Source: Paenibacillus marchantiophytorum (GTDB lineage: Bacteria; Bacillota; Bacilli; Paenibacillales; NBRC-103111). From it: a stretch of 64,000 nt of DNA. Each line of letters begins with the position of its first letter. The stretch's first letter is position 1. Of this stretch, positions 38,611 to 47,661 are shown piece by piece. A program made the translations under genes and the position numbers. Location: assembly GCF_014640555.1 (NCBI RefSeq), contig NZ_BMHE01000006.1:62001-126000 (forward strand), given 5' to 3'. The notes under the pieces are model-generated. The model was given only the letters and a program-made list of their open reading frames with translations, was not told where the DNA came from and ran no database searches.

Positions 38611-38827
38611 CGAAATTGCAATAGGTGTCGAGGAGGATGTATTGACGGATGACATGATGCTGACGGACTTGGGAATCGACTCTTTGAAATACGTGGAACT
38701 GCTTGTTCGTATCGAGGAGCTTTGCGACATCGTCTTTGACGAATCCGATTTGGGTATGGAATCCCTGCGTAATGTTGGTGATTTGGCCGCGCTTACGAAT
38801 AAAACGATATCCAAAAGAGCTGGTTGA
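38576..38827 (+). CDS. Acyl carrier protein 2
   Basis: 83 residues with the attachment site Ser36 in DLGIDSLKYVELL. AAGGAG precedes the ATG, and the gene overlaps the BtrH-like gene and nearly touches the AMP-ligase gene (one base between TGA and ATG). The close coupling suggests that the ligase loads this carrier and the BtrH-like enzyme unloads it. The protein differs clearly from carrier protein 1, so the two are not a recent duplicate. Confidence 0.88.
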   Translation: MNVKQQIQVAINEIAIGVEEDVLTDDMMLTDLGIDSLKYVELLVRIEELCDIVFDESDLGMESLRNVGDLAALTNKTISKRAG

Positions 38828-38828
38828 T

Positions 38829-40310
38829 ATGAGCTTATGGAGCGCGCTGAAATGTGCAATGCGGGTGAACGGGAATGGACCTGCTTTAACAAGGCAGGAC
38901 GGTTCGACCATGCGATATGCGGAAATTTTGGAGTGTGTAGAGCTGAAGGCACTGAAGATTGGTAGGTTTATCCCGGCAGGCAGCAAAGTTGCTGTCATGG
39001 ATGACCATCCATTCTTTGAAGCGTTGTATGTGCTTGCTTTCATTAAGCTTCAACTGACGATCATACCGATGACACTGAAGTATGGCGAGCAGCGCTGCTC
39101 ACAGATTATCAAGCATACCGAGCCTGATTTTCTATACACGAGTCAAGCCTCGATTCTTACGGAGTTACTCATTGAAGCGTGTAAGTCGGCTGGAACCACG
39201 ATCATCGATGATCAGGGGGTTTGCTTGAGTGCAGAGCGTCGGAGTCGAGAGATGAGTTGGAGCGGGTTAATGCCGGATCTGCCGCCTAGCTTTATTATGT
39301 ATACGTCAGGAAGCACGGGATTACCTAAGGGGGCAGTGCTGACTTATGAGAATGTTTGGGCAAACATCCAAGACATACAGTCTTATTTTGATTTGAAGTC
39401 AGATGATCATCTGCTAATCCATCGTTCTTTAAGTCACGCATCGGTGATGACCGGCGAATTTCTGTACGGAATCATAGCCGGCGCTCGGCTGACGTTTTAT
39501 CATGAAGCTTTTGTGCCCCGAAGAATGTTGTATTTTATGGAAAATAATGGTATTACTGTATTTTGTTCAACGCCGACGATTCTGTATCAATTGGCTTTAG
39601 ACAAATCAGATCATTCCCTGCCGCTTCTCCGTCAAGTGGCGCTTATGGGAGAATATTTGCATAAAAAGGTAACCCTCAAGATCAGTGAAAAATTTCCGCA
39701 TGTTCATTTCTATATGCTGTATGGGCAGACAGAAGCAGCGCCTCGAATCTCGTATTTGCCTTCTTGTCATTTTACAGCGAAAGAGGGGTGTATCGGGATA
39801 CCTTTACCGAGCATAGCGATCCGAATCATCGACGAAGAGGGAAACGAAATGAAGCACGGACAGAGCGGCGAACTGCTTGTAAGAGGGCCTAATATATTTC
39901 TTGGCTATTGGGCCCAACCGGAATTAACGGCGGTTAAGCTGCAAGGAGGCTGGCTGCACACCGGGGATATGGTCTATGAAGGTGAAGACGGGTATCTATA
40001 TATTTCGGGAAGAAAGGACGATATGATCATCCGCGCGGGAATGAATATTTACCCAAAAGAAATTGAAGAGGTTCTATTGGAGGATACGCGTATTCGCGAG
40101 GTTGTCGTCAGCGGTATCACGGACCCCAAGTACGGGCAGAAGATTCAAATTATGTTAGTGCCAGATATTGAATGCATGATTACGATAGCCGATGTTCTGC
40201 AAATATGCCAGAGAAAACTAGCTTCTTACCAGTACCCGGATGCCATTCATATTGTCAAGGAGATTCCCCGCAATGCCGTTGGTAAAATCATCAGAAAACA
40301 ATTCGTGTAA
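38829..40310 (+). CDS. AMP-forming acyl/amino-acid ligase (ANL superfamily)
   Basis: 493 residues from the ATG one base after the stop of carrier protein 2. The ATP loop YTSGSTGLPKG (about 158-168), YGQTEAAPR, LHTGDMVYEGEDGYLYISGR and the catalytic Lys486 in NAVGKIIRK are intact. This family adenylates a carboxylic acid and passes it to CoA or a carrier thiol. It lacks any condensation or carrier domain, so it works as a stand-alone loading enzyme, presumably for the carrier next to it. The substrate, an acid or amino acid, cannot be fixed by eye. The ribosome binding site is weak, which fits translational coupling. Confidence 0.88.
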   Translation: MSLWSALKCAMRVNGNGPALTRQDGSTMRYAEILECVELKALKIGRFIPAGSKVAVMDDHPFFEALYVLAFIKLQLTIIPMTLKYGEQRCSQIIKHTEPDFLYTSQASILTELLIEACKSAGTTIIDDQGVCLSAERRSREMSWSGLMPDLPPSFIMYTSGSTGLPKGAVLTYENVWANIQDIQSYFDLKSDDHLLIHRSLSHASVMTGEFLYGIIAGARLTFYHEAFVPRRMLYFMENNGITVFCSTPTILYQLALDKSDHSLPLLRQVALMGEYLHKKVTLKISEKFPHVHFYMLYGQTEAAPRISYLPSCHFTAKEGCIGIPLPSIAIRIIDEEGNEMKHGQSGELLVRGPNIFLGYWAQPELTAVKLQGGWLHTGDMVYEGEDGYLYISGRKDDMIIRAGMNIYPKEIEEVLLEDTRIREVVVSGITDPKYGQKIQIMLVPDIECMITIADVLQICQRKLASYQYPDAIHIVKEIPRNAVGKIIRKQFV

Positions 40311-40343
40311 GTTAAGCATCTATTCGAAGAAGGAGTGATTCGT

Positions 40344-41471
40344 TTGAACAAGACATTAGAGCAGGAACTCGTATTGGAATTGTCGCAATTTCGCAATCCG
40401 AACGCTGAACGTATGAAAGAGCTGGTGACCCAGAAATTGGACTGGGCGGAAATACTGGGTCATCTGGTCTACAACCGAACAGCTGGTATTGCGTATCATG
40501 TATTGCGTAAGAGCGAAATGCCTTTTTTTAACAGAGAATTCGAATTCGGTCTGTTCCTGATTTATGAAATACAGAGGCTGCGGACCCAATCGCATCGTCA
40601 CTACATCTCGCAGATCGCTGCTGCAATGAATATGAGCGGGATTCCTCACGCGTTCTTGAAAGGCTCTATTCTTGCGCACTCCATCTATCCGATAGGCTGC
40701 CGAATTTCCAGTGACATTGATATTTTGCTGCGAGCGAGTGATCTGACGGCGTGCGGCAATGTCATGAAAGAACTTGGGTTTATTCAAGGGTTCTATGATG
40801 AGAATGAACGTGTTGTCGTTCCTGCCACCCGCCGGGAAATCCTGAACCATCGGATGAACTACGGCGAGGTTGTTCCGTACCGTAAAGCCATTCAAGAGCC
40901 GGGCATCAATCTGATCGAAATTGATATCAATTTTTCGCTGGATTGGATGGCACAAGGCACGGAGAAAGCAGTAGATAACTTTATCCAAGAGGCAGAAGCG
41001 TATCAATTTGATGCAGGAGAGCAAATTAGTTCTCTGCCCAAAGAGTATTTTTTGGCGCATTTGTGTGTTCATTTGTTCAAGGAAGCAGCTGTAATAACCT
41101 GGGTAGATTTTCAGCGTGATTTAGGGCTATACAAATTCGTGGACATTTACGGTTTCCTGACGGATCCACATATTGATCTGAATTGGGACAAATTTGTAGC
41201 CATCCTTACGAATAATCAAATTATTAACGAAGCCTACTATGCACTGGAGCATACGAGAGTGTTCTTCCCGATTCTAAATGAGTATGAAGGCTTTATTGAC
41301 ATGTTGAACGCCATCAAACCGACAAATACCGATTATTTGGAGCAGGTTGTTGATGCTTCGAACGCTCAACTCGTGTACAAGTGGAATAAGGACTTGATCA
41401 CCCGCTTTTTTGATTTGAAACGATACAATTGTTTGGATCAAGTAATGAGCAGTATGCCAAAAATGATATGA
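40344..41471 (+). CDS. Nucleotidyltransferase family protein (NTP_transf_5-like)
   Basis: 375 residues from TTG. The motif AFLKGSILAHSIYPIGCR followed by SSDIDILLRASDL, with Asp124 and Asp126 as metal ligands, is the signature of this polymerase-beta-like family. The TTG at 40344 is chosen because AAGGAG lies eight bases before it. A GTG at 40335 would overlap that site. Members occur often in natural-product clusters, but few have a proven reaction; transfer of a nucleotide or phosphate to a small molecule is the expectation. The gene overlaps the following kinase by ATGA. Confidence 0.75.
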   Translation: MNKTLEQELVLELSQFRNPNAERMKELVTQKLDWAEILGHLVYNRTAGIAYHVLRKSEMPFFNREFEFGLFLIYEIQRLRTQSHRHYISQIAAAMNMSGIPHAFLKGSILAHSIYPIGCRISSDIDILLRASDLTACGNVMKELGFIQGFYDENERVVVPATRREILNHRMNYGEVVPYRKAIQEPGINLIEIDINFSLDWMAQGTEKAVDNFIQEAEAYQFDAGEQISSLPKEYFLAHLCVHLFKEAAVITWVDFQRDLGLYKFVDIYGFLTDPHIDLNWDKFVAILTNNQIINEAYYALEHTRVFFPILNEYEGFIDMLNAIKPTNTDYLEQVVDASNAQLVYKWNKDLITRFFDLKRYNCLDQVMSSMPKMI

Positions 41472-42178
41472 ACAACAGCGCCTTTATCCCAAATCACAAG
41501 AAGGGTATATTGCTTGTATACGAAGGGATTAGCGGTTCGGGAAAAAGCGAGGGAATTGCCAAACTGCGGGGTTATTTAACTGCACAAGATCTCTCGCCAG
41601 TTATCATCGAATGGAATGCCAACACAGCTATCCGATCAATAGTCAAAAAGCTGGATCGCATCGGACTACTTACATCGAATGTGTATAGCTTACTGCAATG
41701 GTTTAGCTTCATCATCGATTACCTGTTCATTGTTTGGCCATCCATATGGAAGAATAAAATTGTGATCATGGATAGATACGTATATACGGGTATGACAAGG
41801 GATGATGTGAATGGTGCGATGACATGGCTCGGGTGGATACTGTGCCGATGGGTTAGGGAACCAGATGTAGTGCTGTTTTACGATACATCGCCACTAGTAT
41901 GCCTTGAGCGCATTCGCTGTCGAGGGAAGACTTTGTTTCATACGAGGAAGAATAGGTCTAAGGAAGTTACAGACTTATCTTATCTGGAGGAGATGAGCAG
42001 GGCGTACTATCGAATTTTCTCACACCTGCGCAAAAGGAAGATGAACATCGTAGTTGTGGGGGAAGATTCGGTTGATGTGTATAAACATATTGAAGGATTT
42101 ATCGATAAAAAAATGTCTTACTCTCATTATCGTGAAACGAAGTATTCATTAACGAAACACAAGGAGAAGGCGAGGTAA
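41468..42178 (+). CDS. P-loop kinase (thymidylate kinase-like)
   Basis: 236 residues. Walker A is YEGISGSGKSEG, and VIMDRYVYTGMTRDD resembles the DRY/DRH region of thymidylate kinases. The remaining sequence is divergent, so a small-molecule kinase is as likely as a nucleotide kinase. The start ATG overlaps the stop of the nucleotidyltransferase gene (ATGA), an indication that both act together, for example on the same phosphorylated intermediate. It is clearly not the housekeeping tmk by context. Confidence 0.75.
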   Translation: MNNSAFIPNHKKGILLVYEGISGSGKSEGIAKLRGYLTAQDLSPVIIEWNANTAIRSIVKKLDRIGLLTSNVYSLLQWFSFIIDYLFIVWPSIWKNKIVIMDRYVYTGMTRDDVNGAMTWLGWILCRWVREPDVVLFYDTSPLVCLERIRCRGKTLFHTRKNRSKEVTDLSYLEEMSRAYYRIFSHLRKRKMNIVVVGEDSVDVYKHIEGFIDKKMSYSHYRETKYSLTKHKEKAR

Positions 42179-42183
42179 TTGGA

Positions 42184-44880
42184 ATGGAATTGCAAGCGTA
42201 TCTGGAAAAGTTGGTTTCCAACAGCCACTGCCCGATCACATTTGCTGGAGACATCCCGAATGCACTAAGCCGGTGGCTGGTGCGAAGTAAATTTATGAAT
42301 GGTGTCCAGCCAATGGGAATCGAGCCTTATCTGGACATGGAAGCCCGATTGCTGTACTTCAACGAGCTTCTTGTGATTCCCCGGGAAGAAATAGAAGCGA
42401 ATTGGCGACATTACATTGCCGAAATGATTAATCGTTACCAAGAAGTGAACACGCCCCAAAACCTATTTACAATTGAACCAGATAAATATATGTATGGGTT
42501 AAACACGGTGTATTGCCAGAAAGAGCAAGATATTCTAGTCAATGTGATTACCTATTTCCCAACACCAACCCGAATGTGGATCAATGGACAGCTTGTCATA
42601 ACAGGGAATCACGATTATTTGATAAAAGATTACTTCTTTTTGTACCGGTTTCGAGAAGGAAGCAATACCGTATTATTCGAATGCCCCCTTGCTCTGAGAA
42701 TGCCTTTATCTAATCAGGAAATCATCGTTAAGCTCAATCCGGTTGACTGTTTAGAGGTCAACGGCAAGGAATTTATTGATGAGGATTTATTGGACGCGTA
42801 TAGGCAATCCTACAGCCTTTTCCCAGAACGTGTATTTTACATGCCCAATGAGGAACTACACGTGATCGTTCTACCTCAATATGTGGGTCCTCAAACTGAA
42901 ACTGAGATTGTTCACGTCAGCATCTTCAGTGCGACAGGAGTTCTATTGCAGGATAAGGAGCTGGCTGCTTCTTCGGTTGCGGCCTTTCCATGGCAGGACA
43001 ACTTTAACGGCCTGCTCCGCATACGCGCCGAAAGAGTGGGAGATGCTCCCAAGATAGGCGAGGTCTATGTGTATTACGGCGAATTTCAGAGCAGCATTGA
43101 CCAGGTTATCCAGCAAGTGGAGAAGCGGCAGGACTGTGATCATTCTGTGGTCAAGACCATTAAAGAGATGGTGGTTCTCCCTGATGCCTTCAAGGCATTG
43201 AACCAGTATGTGCCGAATGTTTGTTACCTTACTCTATTTCAAGTTCTGGAGAAATTCATTCGATACGCAACCTCTTCTGAGAAGGAGGTTAAACAGACCT
43301 ATCGAGATGTGTTTGGATCGAGTTTCACAGTTTATGAACCCCAGCCAAACGGAGATCGGCTCGCTGCGTACACGGTGCATTTGCCAGATGACTATGACCA
43401 GGATGCATCATACCCATTGGTCGTCTATTTCCACGATGCACTAGCTCGATCTTACCCGGTGGATCTCCCTTGGGTGAAACGCAGTACAATATCGGAAGCT
43501 ATTATCATCAGCATCGTTGGGATCGGCAGGTTGAATTATGTCGACGACGTCAACGTCATTCGTATGATCAATAGATTTACAGAGACCTACAACGTGAATC
43601 GGAACCGCGTTTATCTGATCGGTCACTGTACGGGTGGTTCCAAAACACTTCGCATGGCGATGCAAGTGCCGGATACATTTGCAGGGATCGCCAGCGTTAT
43701 TGGGGATATGCGGTTAAATATTAATGAGCCTGAATATGCACAGCTTGATAATATGAGCAATATGACTGTTTTGGGGTTGACGAGCACCGAACACTGGTTT
43801 TTTAACTCTACGCGAATCATGCACTTTCTAAAAAGGCTGCCCAAGTCAACAACGCGTATAATTCACGGTTTTATGCATAACGAGTTCAATGCTGTATTGA
43901 ATTCCAAGATGTTACTACATAAGCTGATTGCCGAGCAGCGAGATCCTTATCCTGAAGAGCTCAAGCTTTCCGTTCTTGAACCAGGATACAACAAAACCTA
44001 TTGGCTTAAGGTAGAGGCAATTGACGATCTGGAAGAGCCGTCACAGATTTTGGCGAAGAAGATAGCCCCTAATCGAATAGAAATTGAATTGAACAATATC
44101 GAATGCTTCAGTTTACTTCTTAACAGGGAGAAGATGATCCTCGCCGATAGGATAGAAATTGCGGTGAATGGCGCTGTTCAACGAGTGGCTCTAGCTCCTT
44201 ATTGCAAACTTTGGGTAAGCTGGCAGCCCAATAATTACAGGGTAGAGGTCATCCCTATGACCGAACAAGAGTTCGAAGGAAAGTATCATGCCATCGGTGT
44301 AGATGAGGAACGAATGGGGATCAAGCAAATCTATTTGAACGCTTGTACGATTATAAAGCCTGAAGGCAGTAATCCAAGCAAGCGGAGCATGGTTAGCAAG
44401 CTTGCCTATTTGCTGCAAAATCCGATCAAAGACCGCTACATTTATTACAAATACGAGACAGGCAACGAGCAAGATTGGGATTGGGAGCAGGAGAGGCAAA
44501 CTCATACCAACCATGTGTTTATCATTGATGCCAGGAGCAAGAGCAAGAAACAAGAAAAACTGTTAAATAAATTAGACATTAATATGGATGAAGAAAGACT
44601 TATTTACCGCGAGCAGATGTTTGCAGGGACGTATTTCACATTTATTAAATGTCGTCATCCTTATTATAGCGAGCGACTCTTGCTAATCGTGGCTTTCAAT
44701 GATGATCAAGTAGAGACGGAAATCATCACATGGATGAATGCTTTCGAAACAAATTCGCTGTTTTACAACGACGCCGTTGTTTTTCATGATGGAAGGTACC
44801 ACGGGTTTAGAGATCGGTCCATATTTCTGGCTAGGGGTAATGATGAGTATGAATCAACATATATGGAAGAATATTGCTAA
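42184..44880 (+). CDS. Large alpha/beta hydrolase with Cys at the nucleophile elbow
   Basis: 898 residues, cytoplasmic. A PHB-depolymerase/prolyl-oligopeptidase-like alpha/beta hydrolase core lies at about 385-600 (YTVHLPDDYD, YPLVVYFHDAL, VYLIGHCTGGSKTL). The elbow reads G-H-C-T-G-G with Cys482 where the family has Ser. His561 or His565 (IIHGFMHNEF) is the candidate catalytic histidine. The N-terminal 370 and C-terminal 300 residues match nothing I know. Cys-type elbows occur in some thioesterases that release or transfer acyl groups from carrier proteins, which would fit this operon. It follows the kinase by five bases and overlaps the decarboxylase gene by 38 bases. Confidence 0.7.
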   Translation: MELQAYLEKLVSNSHCPITFAGDIPNALSRWLVRSKFMNGVQPMGIEPYLDMEARLLYFNELLVIPREEIEANWRHYIAEMINRYQEVNTPQNLFTIEPDKYMYGLNTVYCQKEQDILVNVITYFPTPTRMWINGQLVITGNHDYLIKDYFFLYRFREGSNTVLFECPLALRMPLSNQEIIVKLNPVDCLEVNGKEFIDEDLLDAYRQSYSLFPERVFYMPNEELHVIVLPQYVGPQTETEIVHVSIFSATGVLLQDKELAASSVAAFPWQDNFNGLLRIRAERVGDAPKIGEVYVYYGEFQSSIDQVIQQVEKRQDCDHSVVKTIKEMVVLPDAFKALNQYVPNVCYLTLFQVLEKFIRYATSSEKEVKQTYRDVFGSSFTVYEPQPNGDRLAAYTVHLPDDYDQDASYPLVVYFHDALARSYPVDLPWVKRSTISEAIIISIVGIGRLNYVDDVNVIRMINRFTETYNVNRNRVYLIGHCTGGSKTLRMAMQVPDTFAGIASVIGDMRLNINEPEYAQLDNMSNMTVLGLTSTEHWFFNSTRIMHFLKRLPKSTTRIIHGFMHNEFNAVLNSKMLLHKLIAEQRDPYPEELKLSVLEPGYNKTYWLKVEAIDDLEEPSQILAKKIAPNRIEIELNNIECFSLLLNREKMILADRIEIAVNGAVQRVALAPYCKLWVSWQPNNYRVEVIPMTEQEFEGKYHAIGVDEERMGIKQIYLNACTIIKPEGSNPSKRSMVSKLAYLLQNPIKDRYIYYKYETGNEQDWDWEQERQTHTNHVFIIDARSKSKKQEKLLNKLDINMDEERLIYREQMFAGTYFTFIKCRHPYYSERLLLIVAFNDDQVETEIITWMNAFETNSLFYNDAVVFHDGRYHGFRDRSIFLARGNDEYESTYMEEYC

Positions 44881-46087
44881 CATCTACGGCACTCCTGCAT
44901 ACATCTACGATGGGAACAAAATTGCGCAGCAATATGAGCTATTGAAAAACTGCTTGCCTGAACCATTCGAGATTTTTTATTCGGTTAAGTCTAATCCATT
45001 GTTGGGTATATGCCAGCTATTCAAGAAATTGGGATCGTGCATAGAGGTTGCATCCTCCGGGGAATTATATATGGCGCTAGTGGCCGGTTTTCATCCGAGC
45101 CAAATCATTTTTACAAGTCCTGGAAAGACGTGCGAGGATCTACTTTATGCGATTGAAACGGGCATTTACAGTATCAATGTCGAATCGGTTGAAGAAGCGA
45201 AGCTGATTCATCAATTAGCAAGTGATAGGCAGCGCAAGGTGAATATTTCGCTACGGATCAATCCAAACTTCAATATCAATGGTGCAGGCATGAAAATGAC
45301 CGGAGTTCCTACGCAGTTCGGTATCGACCAGTCCATTCTAAAAGAAACAATGGATATCATTCAAGCATTACCATCTGTTCGTATTCGTGGGATTCATATT
45401 TTCTCAGGCAGCCAGATGCTGGATGCGGATCATATCGTCTTGACGGTGGATGAAATCATGAAGCTTGCTGTGGATTTGATGGATACGTATCACTTTCAAC
45501 TTGACTTTCTGGATTTGGGGGGGGGATTTGGCATCCCTTACTTCAAAGGAGAGTCCTATCTGGAGATGGATCGACTCCAAGGCGGTTTAAGCGAAGTGTG
45601 GGGGAGATACAAGAAAAGGCTGGATGGTGTCCGAATTGGTGTGGAAAGCGGGCGATTTCTGCTCGCTGAAGCGGGTTCGTTTATGACGAAGGTACTCTAT
45701 GTCAAAGAAAGCAAGGGAAGCAAATACATCGTCTGCGACGGTGGCTCGAATCAGCATGCTTCAACTGCTTTTTTGGGACGATATGTAAGGAATAATTTCC
45801 CAATGCGACTGCTTGAAAAAGAAGGGAATTTGGAAGAGGTAAATGTCGTAGGTTCACTCTGTACCCCTACTGATGTCTTGGGACAAAAGGTGATGCTGCC
45901 TATTGCCGAGCCTGGAGATCTGCTTATTATTGACAAATCGGGAGCTTACGGGCTGACGCACAGCCCCGTTTTGTTCCTCAGTCATGTGCTGCCTCCGGAG
46001 ATTATTTGCTTGGATGGGGAAATTACGGTCTTGAGGGAGAGAGGCCACTATGCTGATTTTCTAAGAGGACAGCATTCATTTTGTTGA
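44843..46087 (+). CDS. Fold-III PLP decarboxylase (BtrK / diaminopimelate decarboxylase-like)
   Basis: 414 residues. The PLP lysine is Lys49 in FYSVKSNP. Other family motifs are SGELYMAL, GIHIFSGSQ, DLGGGFGIPY, ESGRFLLAEAG, the active-site Cys340 in SLCTPTDVL and the tyrosine in GAYGLTHS. The fold is shared by lysA, ornithine decarboxylase and BtrK, which decarboxylates glutamyl-BtrI. Context with carrier proteins and an ATP-grasp ligase favours a carrier-bound substrate. The start at 44843 is chosen from three nearby ATGs because AGGGG lies five bases before it. A longer frame inside the hydrolase gene is not credible. Confidence 0.85.
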   Translation: MSMNQHIWKNIANIYGTPAYIYDGNKIAQQYELLKNCLPEPFEIFYSVKSNPLLGICQLFKKLGSCIEVASSGELYMALVAGFHPSQIIFTSPGKTCEDLLYAIETGIYSINVESVEEAKLIHQLASDRQRKVNISLRINPNFNINGAGMKMTGVPTQFGIDQSILKETMDIIQALPSVRIRGIHIFSGSQMLDADHIVLTVDEIMKLAVDLMDTYHFQLDFLDLGGGFGIPYFKGESYLEMDRLQGGLSEVWGRYKKRLDGVRIGVESGRFLLAEAGSFMTKVLYVKESKGSKYIVCDGGSNQHASTAFLGRYVRNNFPMRLLEKEGNLEEVNVVGSLCTPTDVLGQKVMLPIAEPGDLLIIDKSGAYGLTHSPVLFLSHVLPPEIICLDGEITVLRERGHYADFLRGQHSFC

Positions 46088-46106
46088 TTCGAAAGGAGTG
46101 GAAGGT

Positions 46107-47468
46107 ATGGCCGAAACGTTCCATTTGGTTGAATATTTGACCGTTCAACGAACGAAGGGTGTTATCATTTGGCTGTTGAACATAGGTGCGGAGAAATACT
46201 GGAACCGTCTTCAGGCAGGTATTGTGGACCGCAACGAGGATCGTATCGTGAATCGGGTGGAGGAGATGAACTTGCTGCTGTGCCGTGAGCAGGATATCCT
46301 CATATTGCGTGAGCAGCCGGATCCTGCCTATCTCGAACAGCTTAGACAGTGGGGATTCTCGATCCCAAGACTTGTTGTACCTGAGCATTCGGATGCACTC
46401 ACACCGATTGCTGAGCTGGTATTGAGAGATGAAAAGCTAATGCAGACGCTTGAACTCGCAGCGGCGGAGCAGGAAGATGTCTATTTTGTACCTTACGGGG
46501 TCACATATTTGGAGGAACAAATTGCGGAACGTTGTGGGCTGTGCCTCATGGGAGCTCCGTCTGAGTTACAAGCCAAGGTCAATGATAAAGTGTTCAATCG
46601 GGAGATTGCCGAAACGCTCGGTTTGGCTACTTGCCTAGGCTTTGTGTGCAGCGATATTGAGGAAATTAGAGAGGCCTATCATCAATTGACGGGAAGCACA
46701 CATAATTTCAAAAAAGTCATAATTAAAGAACCGCACGGCGCCTCGGGCAAAGGGCTCTATATCATTGACAACACGGATAAGCTTTCGTCTTTGCTCACAC
46801 GCTTGTCGAGAAGCGCGAGGCAGAATTCGAATGCGCGTTGGCTCGTAGAGGGCTGGTATGAGAAGAAGGCGGATCTGAATTATCAAATCTATATTTCACC
46901 CCATGGCTCCGTGGAGATGTTCTCACTGAAGCAGCAGGTTCTAAGGGATACCGTATACATCGGTTCCAAAATTCCGGTTGATCTGAGTCCAGAGATTATC
47001 GAGAAGTACCGAGGATATGCGGAGCAGATTGGATCTTATCTGTATCAGATGGGCTATACCGGAGTTGCGGGCATTGACTCCATTATTACAATGGACGACA
47101 CGCTCATTCCGATTATTGAAATTAACGGAAGATTCACGCTGTCTACGTATATTTCCTTTCTGGAACCAATGCTGCGAGAAGTCAAATTGTTTTCACGGTA
47201 TCTCAAATGGATATCGGATAAGCCATGCGATTTCACAGAAGTGTGTAGCCTGTTAAGACAGGAGGGGCTTCTCTACGACCCCGCTACTGGAGAAGGTATC
47301 CTTGTTTATACATCCGGAACACTGCCTTTACAGCAGGATGAAGGCGGATCAGCTTACACGGGACGTTTGTTTACACTGCTTGCATCGAAGGGTTGGGCCA
47401 ACATCGAAGCCTTGAACTCCCGCTTAGAGCATTTCATTGATCGGTTGTCCAATCGGATCACGGTTTAA
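46107..47468 (+). CDS. ATP-grasp ligase (BtrJ-like)
   Basis: 453 residues. The ATP-grasp features are KEPHGASGKGLYII (glycine-rich loop), WLVEGWYEK and the metal-binding IPIIEINGRFTLSTY near 335. BtrJ in the butirosin pathway is an ATP-grasp enzyme that attaches glutamate to carrier protein BtrI. Here the gene follows the decarboxylase by 19 bases, so a load-then-decarboxylate pair is plausible. The ATG at 46107 has AAAGGAG eight bases upstream; a GTG at 46098 overlaps that site. It is the last gene of the operon, and a terminator follows. Confidence 0.82.
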   Translation: MAETFHLVEYLTVQRTKGVIIWLLNIGAEKYWNRLQAGIVDRNEDRIVNRVEEMNLLLCREQDILILREQPDPAYLEQLRQWGFSIPRLVVPEHSDALTPIAELVLRDEKLMQTLELAAAEQEDVYFVPYGVTYLEEQIAERCGLCLMGAPSELQAKVNDKVFNREIAETLGLATCLGFVCSDIEEIREAYHQLTGSTHNFKKVIIKEPHGASGKGLYIIDNTDKLSSLLTRLSRSARQNSNARWLVEGWYEKKADLNYQIYISPHGSVEMFSLKQQVLRDTVYIGSKIPVDLSPEIIEKYRGYAEQIGSYLYQMGYTGVAGIDSIITMDDTLIPIIEINGRFTLSTYISFLEPMLREVKLFSRYLKWISDKPCDFTEVCSLLRQEGLLYDPATGEGILVYTSGTLPLQQDEGGSAYTGRLFTLLASKGWANIEALNSRLEHFIDRLSNRITV

Positions 47469-47487
47469 CGCTTAATAACAAATGATT

Positions 47488-47532
47488 AGGCATAGTACAA
47501 TCAGTTATCCACTGATTATACTATGCCTTTCT
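47488..47532 (+). terminator. Terminator of the carrier-protein operon
   Basis: AGGCATAGTA (47488-47497) and TACTATGCCT (47519-47528) pair, with an inner AATCAGT/ACTGATT stem, and TTTCT follows. Confidence 0.8.
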
Positions 47533-47661
47533 ACACAGAACTTGGCATTCTAGGAGCGGAATCAACAAGATCAACGGTAGGTGATAGCGTGGTAAATCTC
47601 AGACACCGACCTAAAATGGGTAAGGGTGTTATAAGTTTAGGACCAAAGTGTTTCATGGATC

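Noticed and set aside
32916..47468. Calling this operon a butirosin or aminoglycoside cluster.
   Set aside because: No deoxyinosose synthase, aminotransferases, glycosyltransferases or BtrO/BtrV-type oxygenases are present; only the carrier-side enzymes are similar.
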